Shown: positions 1 to 6,928 of the stretch, piece after piece
Numbering within the stretch: position 1 is the stretch's first letter
How the letters are laid out: the number at the start of each line of letters is the position of its first letter
Assembly (NCBI GenBank): GCA_016256075.1
Contig: SDVU01000417.1
Location: 1-13,618, forward strand
Origin: Dictyocoela muelleri
Taxonomy: Eukaryota; Microsporidia
Direction: 5' to 3'
DNA length: 13,618 nt
Position numbers and translations under genes: made by a program
The notes under the pieces: generated by a model
Seen by the model: the letters and a program-made list of their open reading frames with translations, nothing else
What the model was told of the DNA's origin: nothing
Database searches by the model: none

Positions 1-184
1 CTAATTACCTGTATCCTGCTGAGTCATTGATAAAACGAAAATCGCGTATACAGCTGGACTTCTGGGTAGCTTAGGAAATGCCGTATTATTAGAACATTAA
101 GAACTAAAGGTCTTAAACCACGGTAGGAGACAACTCTCCGGGTTGGCAGCTATGGATGTTGTCAACATGTAATATACATATATT
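1..184 (+). mobile_element. tRNA-headed SINE, copy 1 (3' part, cut by window edge)
   Basis: This is the 3' part of the repeat seen complete at 12974-13451. It starts at the block matching 13254 onward and shares long runs with copies 3 and 5, including GATAAAACGAAAATCGCGTA and the end block GGCAGCTATGGATG. It finishes in an AT-rich tail like copy 3. The tRNA-like head must lie to the left of the window. No coding capacity. Similarity to copy 3 is high, so this is one of the younger copies. Confidence 0.85.
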
Positions 185-287
185 TTTATCGGGACCCCAA
201 AATATAAAAAAATCATAGAATTTCATGAGATAAATCAAAAAAACTAATTATATATTAGAAATATGAATAAGATTTTATAGTCTTTTC

Positions 288-569
288 GGTTCTCACCCGG
301 GTTTCAGACAGCCTTAAAAAATAGGAAATCGTAATCCACAAGATGAAATTGCATGATTTTTTATTTTGAAATAAGCGTAAAATCACGAGTTATCATCATT
401 TATATTCTCAATAAAATTATTAAACTTTTATAAATAGAATAAAAATATTATTATGATTATAAATAAGGTTGCTCGCGATTTTACGCTCAATTTAAAAAGG
501 AATCATGTAATTTCCTCTTACAGATGACGAGTTCCGCAAAAGATAGAGTAACTAACCCTGGTGAAAACC
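288..569. mobile_element. Palindromic (foldback) MITE
   Basis: Two arms of about 100 bases (288-389 and 472-569) are imperfect reverse complements around an 82-base A+T-rich loop. The outer ends read GGTTCTCACCCGGGTT on the left and, reverse-complemented, GGTTTTCACCAGGGTT on the right. The inner ends read AGCGTAAAATCACGAG and AGCGTAAAATCGCGAG. No ORF is present, so it is a non-autonomous DNA element. I see no convincing target-site duplication and cannot assign a superfamily. Mismatches spread along the arms indicate an old copy. Confidence 0.7.
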
Positions 570-896
570 AAAAAATTTAATTTTTGTTTGACACATTTTT
601 TAAACAAATATTTGTTTTTTTTGTTATATTTTGTAGAGTTGAACTTGTTTTATTCTCAAAAAAAATATTTTTTGAAGCATATAAACCGAAGTGAAATTAT
701 TTGAATAAATTACGTAATTACTGAAACTGCAAAAATTACTATTTTTATTTAGAATAAAACACAAATGATTATATCATAGCATATATAAATTAAAAGAAAA
801 TAAATTTATGAAAGGAAAACTATAAAATTTTGATGTAATATTAGTGATTAATATTACTGAAACCCAAGAGCGAAATGCATTATAATAAAAAATAAT
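570..896. other. A+T-rich spacer, no gene seen
   Basis: Homopolymer-rich sequence with frequent stops in all frames. I found no RNA gene, ordered repeat or promoter motif here. A block near 855-880 (ACTGAAACCCAAGAGC) could be the eroded far end of the hAT-like fragment that follows, but the match is weak. Confidence 0.5.
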
Positions 897-1014
897 TTTC
901 TACGGACCCAAAGAGCCGTTTAGTGAACCCCTAAACTTCAAAAATGTTCTAGGGAATTCATGAAGTATCTGAGAGTTTTCAAATGGCTTGTTTGATCCAA
1001 TTTGAGAAACACTG
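897..1014 (-). mobile_element. hAT-like terminal fragment or MITE
   Basis: Read on the minus strand, the block begins CAGTGTTTCTCAAATTGG and contains GGGGTTCACTAAAC and GGGTCCGTAGAAAA. This is the look of hAT (Charlie-type) termini, which commonly start CAGxGxTTCTCAAA and carry GGGTCCGxGGA near the end. It is richer in G+C than its surroundings. The opposite terminal repeat and an 8-bp target duplication could not be identified, so it is probably truncated. A short minus-strand ORF across it has no protein-like features and is not called. Confidence 0.4.
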
Positions 1015-1122
1015 GTATAAAAAATATAGATATTTAATATAATTTTTAAATAATTAGTTAAATATGAAACATTATTGTAATTTAAATATAATATTATTAG
1101 CATATTTCATGATATTTCAAAA

Positions 1123-1216
1123 TAATAACAACAAATATTAAAAATACTAATAACAACAAATATTAACAATACTAATAACAACAAATATTAAAAATACTAA
1201 TAACAACAAATATTAA
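1123..1216. repeat. 25-bp minisatellite, about 3.8 copies
   Basis: Unit TAATAACAACAAATATTAAAAATAC begins at 1123, 1148, 1173 and 1198 with only single-base differences between units. It lies about 110 bases upstream of the coatomer zeta start signal. Confidence 0.95.
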
Positions 1217-1321
1217 TTATACAATTAACATTAATACAATTAACAACATAGAGATTTTAATTTTTTAGCAAAAAAACGTAAATAATAAATTGCTAATTTT
1301 ATTTCTAACATTTTTTGATCG

Positions 1322-1329
1322 CCCTTATG
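1322..1329 (+). promoter_or_regulatory. CCC-type start signal of the coatomer zeta gene
   Basis: CCCTTATG: a CCC run two bases before an ATG at 1327. It resembles the CCCCTTAAATG of the gamma-tubulin gene in this window and the CCC-like motifs reported next to microsporidian start codons. It is the main reason for choosing 1327 over the upstream TTG-started open frame. Confidence 0.6.
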
Positions 1330-1760
1330 ACAGTCAAAGAATTGAATTATTACAAATTACTGATACATCAAACACTCCTCTCTACAGGTTGAACAATACG
1401 AAAATTGATAACACAGAAAACGAATTTGAGGTTAAAGGCAACATTCTTATATTTAGAAAATTTATAAACGATCTGGTAATAACAATTGGTACAAGTGATG
1501 AGAATAACGAAATATTTTTTTATGAAATTTTTGAATCATTTGTTGCTGGTCTTGAGAAAATGACAAACTTCAAGTTAGATAAAAAACATATTTTGGATAA
1601 GTATGATCTTCTTTTGATTTATATAAATCATTTTGTTTATGAAGGGTTTTTGCTTACTGATTCACCTGATAAGATTGAACTGCCTGTAAGAAGTTTTGAA
1701 GGATTGAGTGGAATGAAAATTGGAAAGTTTAAAGGTATAACAGGATTTTTTAGGAAGTAA
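1327..1760 (+). CDS. Coatomer subunit zeta (COPI coat), frame break near the start codon
   Basis: Zeta subunit of the COPI vesicle coat, acting in Golgi-to-ER and intra-Golgi transport as the small longin-fold partner of gamma-COP. The conserved frame runs to a TAA at 1758-1760. It contains IELLQITDTSNTPLYR (first longin strand; human COPZ1 has AILILDNDGDRLFAKY) and LIFRKFINDLVITIGTSDEN, matching the human VYKSSIDLYFYVIGSSYEN block. DKYDLLLIYINHFVYEGFLL then matches the helix and strand before the ESDP-like turn (here TDSPDK). That frame has no ATG until Met of EKMTNF; upstream it opens after a TAG at 1266-1268. The ATG at 1327, with its CCC signal, is one frame off. One extra A in the AAA run at 1335-1337 would give MTVKRIELLQ, which matches the human YTVKAILIL start. 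The product would be about 144 residues (human 177). It could be an assembly indel, slippage or a mutation. A 5' intron is less likely. Confidence 0.8.
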
Positions 1761-1932
1761 AATTGTTAATAAAAAGTTTTTTTTTGAATTTTTAATTACC
1801 GATTTTATATAAGTTTAGAGTTAAATTGATCATTAATACTATTCAATAAATATTTGACAAATTTAAATATTACCTTTCTTTTTAAAGTAATTATTTTATA
1901 TTGTACCTTAAATTAATAAAACTTCTATTTAA

Positions 1933-2355
1933 GAGTAGACGTTGACAATATCCATAGCTACCAACCTGGTGAGTTGTCTCCAACCGTAGTATTCAGAACT
2001 TTATTCCTTTTTGTTCGAGTTATACGTCATTCTTAAGTCTTCTAGAGATTATTCAAATACTGGTTAATTTTATCAATGACCCAATAGTATACTGTTAATT
2101 AGCCTTTTTCATAAATTTTTTAATTTCACTAGTTTTTTACCCAAAATGGGTTATTACACACCTAGGAAAGTGCATTCTAATTTGCAAAAAAAAGATTAAT
2201 CTTAATCAGCTATTACACTGAAATCACCCTAATTGTAGTTATTGTTACTGACCAATTAATGTCATACCTCGATTGTTCATTAAAGTGATTTTAAAATAAT
2301 TCGAAGTATAATATTTTATTTGCAAGGACGGTGTTAACAACATAGATATCTGGTC
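1933..2355 (-). mobile_element. tRNA-headed SINE, copy 2 (old, full length)
   Basis: On the minus strand it runs from a GACCAGATATCTATG head at 2355 to the end block TTGGTAGCTATGGATATTGTC. The middle block TTTCAGTGTAATAGCTGAT corresponds to TTCCAGTGTGGTATAGCTGA of copy 5. The B box has decayed to TTCGAATTA and the body has many small differences, so this is one of the two oldest copies. Its head ends only about 50 bases from the tRNA-Arg gene. Confidence 0.8.
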
Positions 2356-2386
2356 AAAAAATTATCAATTTTAATCAATATTAAAT

Positions 2387-2400
2387 AAAAAAACAAAAAA
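2387..2400 (-). terminator. Pol III terminator of the tRNA-Arg gene
   Basis: Starting 2 bases past the tRNA 3' end, the minus strand carries a run of six T, a G and then seven T, a standard RNA polymerase III stop. Confidence 0.8.
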
Positions 2401-2402
2401 TA

Positions 2403-2475
2403 CGCTCCCATCGGGACTCGAACCCGAAGTCTCCTGATTAGAAGTCAGATGCGTTAGCCATTACGCCATGAGAGC
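2403..2475 (-). tRNA. tRNA-Arg (anticodon UCU)
   Basis: Intronless 73-base tRNA reading AGA codons. The acceptor stem GCTCTCA pairs with TGGGAGC over 7 bp (one G-T), followed by discriminator G. The D arm GCG...CGC fits. The anticodon stem TCTGA pairs with TCAGG around loop CTTCTAA, giving anticodon TCT. The T arm is TCGGG-TTCGAGT-CCCGA. Internal promoters are present: A box TGGCGTAATGG and a perfect B box GGTTCGAGTCC. CCA is not encoded, as expected for a nuclear eukaryotic gene. It lies between SINE copy 2 and the gamma-tubulin gene. Confidence 0.97.
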
Positions 2476-2575
2476 AAAATTAATAAAAATTAGGTATTTT
2501 AAAATAAAAAAAATCTAAAATTAAAAATTTAACTGTAAGTTTTTATTTTTTTTGATTTATTTTAAAAATTAATTC

Positions 2576-2653
2576 AAATATTAATTTTTAGAATTTTTTG
2601 AAATATCATTTTTTAGAATTATTTTGAAATATCAATTTTTCGAATAATTTTTT
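2576..2653. repeat. 25-27-bp degenerate tandem repeat, 3 units
   Basis: Three units of the form AAATATCATTTTTTAGAATT plus a short T-rich end, starting near 2576, 2601 and 2627, with small length differences. They lie just upstream of the gamma-tubulin start region. Confidence 0.7.
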
Positions 2654-2690
2654 TTAAATGATTTTTTTAAATTATTTTTTTGTTTTCTCC

Positions 2691-2725
2691 AAATTTTTGT
2701 TAACTGCAAAAAATCAACATTCCCC
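2691..2725 (+). promoter_or_regulatory. AAATTTT plus CCCC start-site motifs of gamma-tubulin
   Basis: AAATTTTT begins at 2691 and CCCC lies at 2722-2725, four bases before the ATG. AAATTT-like and CCC-like motifs at such positions are a known microsporidian start-codon context. The same pair precedes the gene at 6929. Confidence 0.65.
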
Positions 2726-2729
2726 TTAA

Positions 2730-3968
2730 ATGCGCGAAATTGTAACTCTTCAATTTGGACAATGTGGCAATCAAGTTGGTAAATCATTTTGGAACACAAT
2801 AACGTCAGAACACGGTCTAACACAATCAGGCGAAGTAATAAACACAGCATCTAACGACAAGAAAAATATTTTTTTCTACCAGGCAGACAATGGAAGTTAT
2901 GTTCCCCGATGTATACTTGTAGATCTTGAACCGCGTGTAATCATGGATTGTGGTCCTATTTTTAATAAAGAAAACGTATATGTTCATGAAGGTGGTGGTG
3001 CTGGTAATAACTGGGCACATGGATATTTTTCAGGTAAGGAAATATCAAATGATGTTCTTGAGATCATACAGCGAGAAGCTGAAGGGTGTGAGAGACTTGA
3101 AGGTTTTTCCATGATACATTCTGTGGCCGGGGGTACTGGTTCAGGTACCGGATCGTATTTTATTGAACAGATTAAAGACATTTATCATAAAAAGATTTTA
3201 ACCGCCTTCAGCATATTTCCGAATAACGATGAAGTTAGCGATGTGGTTGTTCAACCATACAACTCTGTAATGACTTTGCAATTTTTAAATAAATTTTGTG
3301 ACATGGTAGTGGTCATGGATAATGGGGCACTTGGAAGAACTGCTCTCGATGCACTGAGAATAAAAACACCAACATATCAAGAAATAAACTCACTGATATC
3401 GACTGTAATGAGTGCATCAACGTCAACTTTAAGGTTTCCGACATATCTATTTTCAGACTTATACTCGCTGATCGCCTCATTAACAAATAAATATCAAAAA
3501 TTTGTAGTTCCCTCTTACACCCCATTCAAATCACCAAACTCAGTTTTGCGCAAAACTTCGGTTTCTGACATCATGAGGCGTCTCTATTTGCCGAAAAATA
3601 GATTGGCAAGTGTCGGACAAGGAAGATTTATAAATACGATCAATGTACTAAACAATGCTACTGATTTCAGTGAATTACAACGATCAATATTAAGGATCTA
3701 TGATACACAAATTGTGAATTCATTGTCATTCCATAATGTAGTTACACGTCATCATAATGAGATGACTGGTCTGTCACTAGCAAATTTAAGTGGATTTTCG
3801 CATTTGTTGACGAAAATAAGTAATCAGTACGACAAACTAAAGAAAAGGAATGCTTTTATTGAAATGTATAAGCGATATATCGATATATCAGAGTTTGACA
3901 GGGCAAGAGAGGATCTTGAAAGTTTAATTAAAAGTTATGAAAATTATTTCGAATTTCCAAAATATTGA
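2730..3968 (+). CDS. TUBG: Gamma-tubulin
   Basis: Gamma-tubulin nucleates spindle microtubules as part of the gamma-tubulin complex, in microsporidia at the nuclear-envelope spindle plaque. The 412 residues open with LQFGQCGNQVG (7-17). Next come LEPRV (66-70), GGGAGNNWAHG (88-98) and the GTP-binding glycine loop GGTGSGTGS (134-142). FPNNDEVSDVVVQPYNS (163-179), MSASTSTLRFP (227-237), VSDIMRRLYLPKN (278-290) and YDKLKKRNAF (367-376) follow. FYQADNGSYVPR and the SDVVVQPYN context are typical of gamma rather than alpha or beta tubulin. It is shorter than the usual 440-475 residues, with small loop deletions after residue 70 and around 260-310 and almost no acidic C-terminal tail. The glycine loop has Thr where human has Leu. 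The start is set by homology and the CCCC signal. The gene is intact and intronless. Confidence 0.97.
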   Translation: MREIVTLQFGQCGNQVGKSFWNTITSEHGLTQSGEVINTASNDKKNIFFYQADNGSYVPRCILVDLEPRVIMDCGPIFNKENVYVHEGGGAGNNWAHGYFSGKEISNDVLEIIQREAEGCERLEGFSMIHSVAGGTGSGTGSYFIEQIKDIYHKKILTAFSIFPNNDEVSDVVVQPYNSVMTLQFLNKFCDMVVVMDNGALGRTALDALRIKTPTYQEINSLISTVMSASTSTLRFPTYLFSDLYSLIASLTNKYQKFVVPSYTPFKSPNSVLRKTSVSDIMRRLYLPKNRLASVGQGRFINTINVLNNATDFSELQRSILRIYDTQIVNSLSFHNVVTRHHNEMTGLSLANLSGFSHLLTKISNQYDKLKKRNAFIEMYKRYIDISEFDRAREDLESLIKSYENYFEFPKY

Positions 3969-4004
3969 TCAAAATTATTTAGTATTAAGTTATTTGGTTT
4001 TAAG

Positions 4005-4113
4005 TTTGATCAGTTTAAAGTTTGATTAGTTTTAAGTTTGATTAGTTTTAAGTTTGATTAGTTTTAAGTTTGATTAGTTTTAAGTTTTGATTTTAAGCTT
4101 GATTAGTTTAAAG
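4005..4113. repeat. 16-bp minisatellite, about 7 units
   Basis: Unit TTTGATTAGTTTTAAG is tandem from 4005, with four near-identical central units (4021-4084) and degenerate ends. It starts about 35 bases after the gamma-tubulin stop and runs directly into the 3' end of SINE copy 3. Confidence 0.95.
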
Positions 4114-4559
4114 TATATATATTACATGTTGACAGCATCCATAGCTGCTAACTGAGAGTTGTCTCCTACCGTGGTCTGTGACATTTGGTTCTTGGAGGTC
4201 CAATAATACGTCACTTCCTAAGCTACCCAGAAGCCCAACTGTATACGCGATTTTCGTTTTATCAATGACTCGGCAGGATACAGGTAATTAGAGGCTTTTT
4301 CATGATATTTTATTTATCACTACTTTTTGCCGACATACTCATCCCATACCTAAGAGAGTCTCTTCCTTATTTTTTATATTAGACCAAGTTTTAATCAGCT
4401 ATACCACATTGGAACAACTGTATATTATACTATAATTATATAGTTATGCCCGCTTAATGTCATTCCCTCATTTTTTATTAAAGAGTGACGTCAGCGGGAT
4501 TCGAGCCACGATACTTAAATTTTACATTCCAGCGTGTTGAAAACTGATATATCTGGCCC
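4114..4559 (-). mobile_element. tRNA-headed SINE, copy 3 (full length)
   Basis: On the minus strand it begins GGCCAGATATATCAG at 4558 with a B box GGCTCGAATCCC about 45 bases in. It then carries the shared blocks TTCCAATGTGGTATAGCTGA and GATAAAACGAAAATCGCGTA and the end block AGCAGCTATGGATGCTGTC, followed by TAATATATATA. It is very like copies 1 and 5 along its whole length, so it is fairly young. The tail stops exactly against the 16-bp minisatellite. No clear target-site duplication. Confidence 0.9.
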
Positions 4560-4703
4560 CTTATAAAAATTAAATCCTTAAAATTTGAATATAAAAATTT
4601 AAATCTTTTATTTTTTTCAAAAAATTAAATCCTTAATGATTTGATAAGAAAAATTAAATAAAACATTTATTGACAACGAATTCATTTTTTCAAAAGTTAT
4701 TTT

Positions 4704-5588
4704 TTATATCATTCTCTTTTTATCATTCATATACTTTCTCATCAAATTAACAAGCGTTTCTTGATGATAAGGTTTAATAATTATTTCACTTACACCTCTT
4801 GATAAAAATCTTATACAATCTTCTTTAGAAACATTAGATCCTGCAATTATTATAGCAGATCGTATATTGAGATGTGTTATTTCAGCAAGGAGATTCCAAA
4901 TGTTTACAATATTTGAAGAAATAATAATAATATCAATTTTTTTTCTAGATAAGTTCTCGAAAAGTTGACTTGCAGAATCGGATATTGTTACATCACAGCC
5001 AATTTTCTTTAATATTACAGAGGCGTATGTTGAACATGCAATGTTATCCTCGTAAATTAATACGTTCAAAACTTTTACGTAGGGCTTATTGAAATTTATT
5101 GCTCGTTTTAATTCTTCAATTTCTTCAGTAATTACCTGAAAATATCTGGTGATAACTTTTAAAGTACTTGTTATTTGAGCCATTTGTTCATCATTTGATG
5201 GTGAAATATTTCCAATAAATCTTTCCGAAAGTGATCTTTTGCGTCTGATTTTATCCATTTTTTGCCTATCTTTCCTAAAATATACATTTTTAAACTCCCA
5301 AATCTTATTTCCATACAAATCAAGAATCATGTCAGTGCTTTTGATCTTATGAAAGTCATACTTATTAAGTTGCCTAACAAACGAGCTTAAATTGTTATGT
5401 TTGAAATATTGGGGCAAAACAACCTTTGCAAATTCAGATGGATCAATTATAATGAAACTCGTGCTGTCCGGATGCCAACAAATGTATTGTTTACAACTTT
5501 CATCTTCCAGAATGTCATAGAGTTTTTCAACAAAATCTGGAGCACGTTTATTTATATTAACGTTCATGTGGTCTATGATTTTTTTCAT
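4704..5588 (-). CDS. SKN7: Skn7-like HSF-domain regulator with degenerate receiver
   Basis: Probable nuclear transcription factor with the architecture of fungal Skn7/Prr1. An HSF-type DNA-binding domain at about 17-116 includes the recognition helix NNLSSFVRQLNKYDFHKI (65-82) and the closing WEFKNVYFRKDR. A coiled coil at about 133-165 (ITRYFQVITEEIEELKRAI) and a response-regulator receiver fold at about 173-288 follow. The receiver keeps the acidic pair Glu180-Asp181 and the late Lys272-Pro273. Ser224 stands where the phospho-accepting Asp should be (IDIIIIS instead of a YDLVLMD-type strand), and the Thr/Ser switch position is Gly250 or Ser251. It therefore probably cannot be phosphorylated in the usual way. 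Plain HSF1 lacks any receiver, which favours Skn7. The length of 294 is far below yeast Skn7 (about 620); the Gln-rich tail is absent. Met8 is an alternative start. No CCC motif precedes it. Confidence 0.85.
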   Translation of the reverse strand: MKKIIDHMNVNINKRAPDFVEKLYDILEDESCKQYICWHPDSTSFIIIDPSEFAKVVLPQYFKHNNLSSFVRQLNKYDFHKIKSTDMILDLYGNKIWEFKNVYFRKDRQKMDKIRRKRSLSERFIGNISPSNDEQMAQITSTLKVITRYFQVITEEIEELKRAINFNKPYVKVLNVLIYEDNIACSTYASVILKKIGCDVTISDSASQLFENLSRKKIDIIIISSNIVNIWNLLAEITHLNIRSAIIIAGSNVSKEDCIRFLSRGVSEIIIKPYHQETLVNLMRKYMNDKKRMI

Positions 5589-6360
5589 ATTTTTATTTTT
5601 AAAAATTGATCAAAAAAATTCAGGTTCGTTTTTAATTAAGTCAATGTCAAAAATACTAATTTTTTATTAATTCGAATGGTTTGAAATATTAATTGTGAAT
5701 TATTATAGGTCTGTCCTAACCCTTTATTTTTTGATTTTTTTATAAATATTTCCAGAATATTAAGAAATATTTTAAAGGAGTAAATTTTGAGAATTCTGGA
5801 ATTTATACGTCAAATTTTCTTTAACGAATGAGAAGGTTATATATTTAAAATAAATTTAATAAAAGGTTTTTTTTTGTAAATAAGTTGATAATCATAGTTT
5901 AATAAAATTTTTATTTTTAGTAAGTTTATTTTTATAAATTTTTTACTAAGGACCCTTAAAGTTTTTTTTATACTTTAATGATATAAATAGGAAGTGAAGT
6001 TCCTCTAAATAATTTTTAAAAAACATTATAAGACTTAACGGTATTAAATAATGAAATAATATAAGTAGATTAATTTTAAGATTTTTTATTCCTAAATATT
6101 TTAATGATCATTAAGAAATAGATAACTCAAACTGAATTCATAATAAAACTAATTTTTTAAAGAAATATCTAGAATGTTTATGTCAGATGACGTAATGTTA
6201 TTATCAATTTAAAAAAAAATATTTTATTTATCAAAAGTTTCGTTGTAGATAAAAACATTAATAAAGTAAATATTTTTCTTTTTAAAAATATTATTAATAA
6301 ATTCAAAAAATTTAGGTTTAAATAACGTTTAAAATCCCCAAAAATTAATTATCTTCCATC
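5589..6360. other. A+T-rich promoter-side spacer, no gene seen
   Basis: About 770 bases upstream of the Skn7-like gene with no open frame worth calling, no tRNA and no SINE. The only ordered signals I see are two TTCnnGAA palindromes (annotated separately). The rest is A/T homopolymer-rich sequence. Confidence 0.6.
5750..5801. promoter_or_regulatory. Two heat-shock-element-like sites upstream of the Skn7-like gene
   Basis: TTCCAGAA at 5750-5757 and TTCTGGAA at 5794-5801 are both TTCnnGAA inverted pairs, the core of a heat-shock element. The first is followed by another GAA at 5763-5765 and the second is preceded by GAA at 5791-5793. They lie 162-213 bases upstream of the start codon of a gene that itself encodes an HSF-type DNA-binding domain, so autoregulation is possible. 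This is inference from motif matching only. Confidence 0.4.
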
Positions 6361-6407
6361 AATTATTTTCAATTAATTATTTTCAATTAATTATTTTCAA
6401 TTAATTA
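6361..6407. repeat. 14-bp minisatellite, about 3.4 copies
   Basis: Unit AATTATTTTCAATT starts at 6361, 6375 and 6389, followed by a partial unit. It runs directly into the 3' end of SINE copy 4. Confidence 0.95.
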
Positions 6408-6834
6408 TAATTTTATGCTGAGGATACCATAATTGCCAACTCGGAGAGTTATTTGCATTCATAGTCTGTTGATTTTTGATGTTCAAGTAATACTTCACTC
6501 TTAGCTTATAGAGATTTTTATTACAATTTAATTTTATCAATGGCTCATCAGTATAAAGGTATTTAGAGGCGTTAAGTGATTTTTTATTTTTTCACTTTTT
6601 TTTTGACGAGATACGACCCGCACTCATCCTGACACCTAGAAGAGTATATACTGTTTTATTCACATATTACCAAATATCAATCAACTATACCACACTGGAA
6701 CAACTGTATAATACTAATATAGTTTTTGACCGTTTAATGTCATTTCTGATTATTTATTATAATGACGCCTATGGGGTTCGAATCACGATACTTAATGTTA
6801 CATTAATGTGTGTTGAAAAATGAGCTATCTGGCT
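6408..6834 (-). mobile_element. tRNA-headed SINE, copy 4 (old, full length)
   Basis: On the minus strand it starts AGCCAGATAGCTCAT at 6834, has a B box GATTCGAACCCC, the block TTCCAGTGTGGTATAGTTGA, and ends with TTGGCAATTATGGTATCC. The head is well preserved but the body and 3' end have diverged, so it is older than copies 1, 3 and 5. Both ends touch minisatellites: 14-bp units at its 3' end and 13-bp units just beyond its 5' end. Confidence 0.85.
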
Positions 6835-6840
6835 AATAAA

Positions 6841-6891
6841 AAAATGATCAACCAAAATGATCAATCAAAATGATCAACCAAAATAATCACC
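6841..6891. repeat. 13-bp minisatellite, about 4 copies
   Basis: Unit AAAATGATCAACC starts at 6841, 6854, 6867 and 6880, with the last unit degenerate. It fills the gap between the head of SINE copy 4 and the start signals of the gene at 6929. Confidence 0.95.
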
Positions 6892-6900
6892 AAAATATTA

Positions 6901-6923
6901 AAATTTTGCACAAAAGACACCCC
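6901..6923 (+). promoter_or_regulatory. AAATTTT plus CCCC start-site motifs
   Basis: AAATTTT at 6901-6907 and CCCC at 6920-6923, five bases before the ATG at 6929. The arrangement matches gamma-tubulin at 2691-2725 and supports the chosen start. Confidence 0.6.
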
Positions 6924-6928
6924 ACAAC

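Noticed and set aside
1-184. Solo LTR or MITE interpretation of the five-copy repeat
   Set aside because: No terminal inverted repeats and no TG...CA ends or primer-binding context; the conserved pol III boxes at one end fit a SINE better.
1290-1326. TTG at 1290 as start of the coatomer zeta frame, adding an N-terminal hydrophobic stretch
   Set aside because: TTG starts are not expected in a eukaryotic nuclear gene. The added residues have no counterpart in zeta subunits, and a CCC-flanked ATG lies right at the homology start.
2632-3525. Minus-strand open frames overlapping the gamma-tubulin gene
   Set aside because: They are antisense shadows of a clearly conserved gene and have no protein-like features.
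4005-4113. CRISPR-like array (also 1123-1216 and 9293-9775)
   Set aside because: Units are directly tandem or degenerate without unique spacers, in a eukaryotic context.
5397-5609. Plus-strand open frame opposite the start of the Skn7-like gene
   Set aside because: Antisense to the conserved HSF domain, with composition expected from the complement of that sequence.
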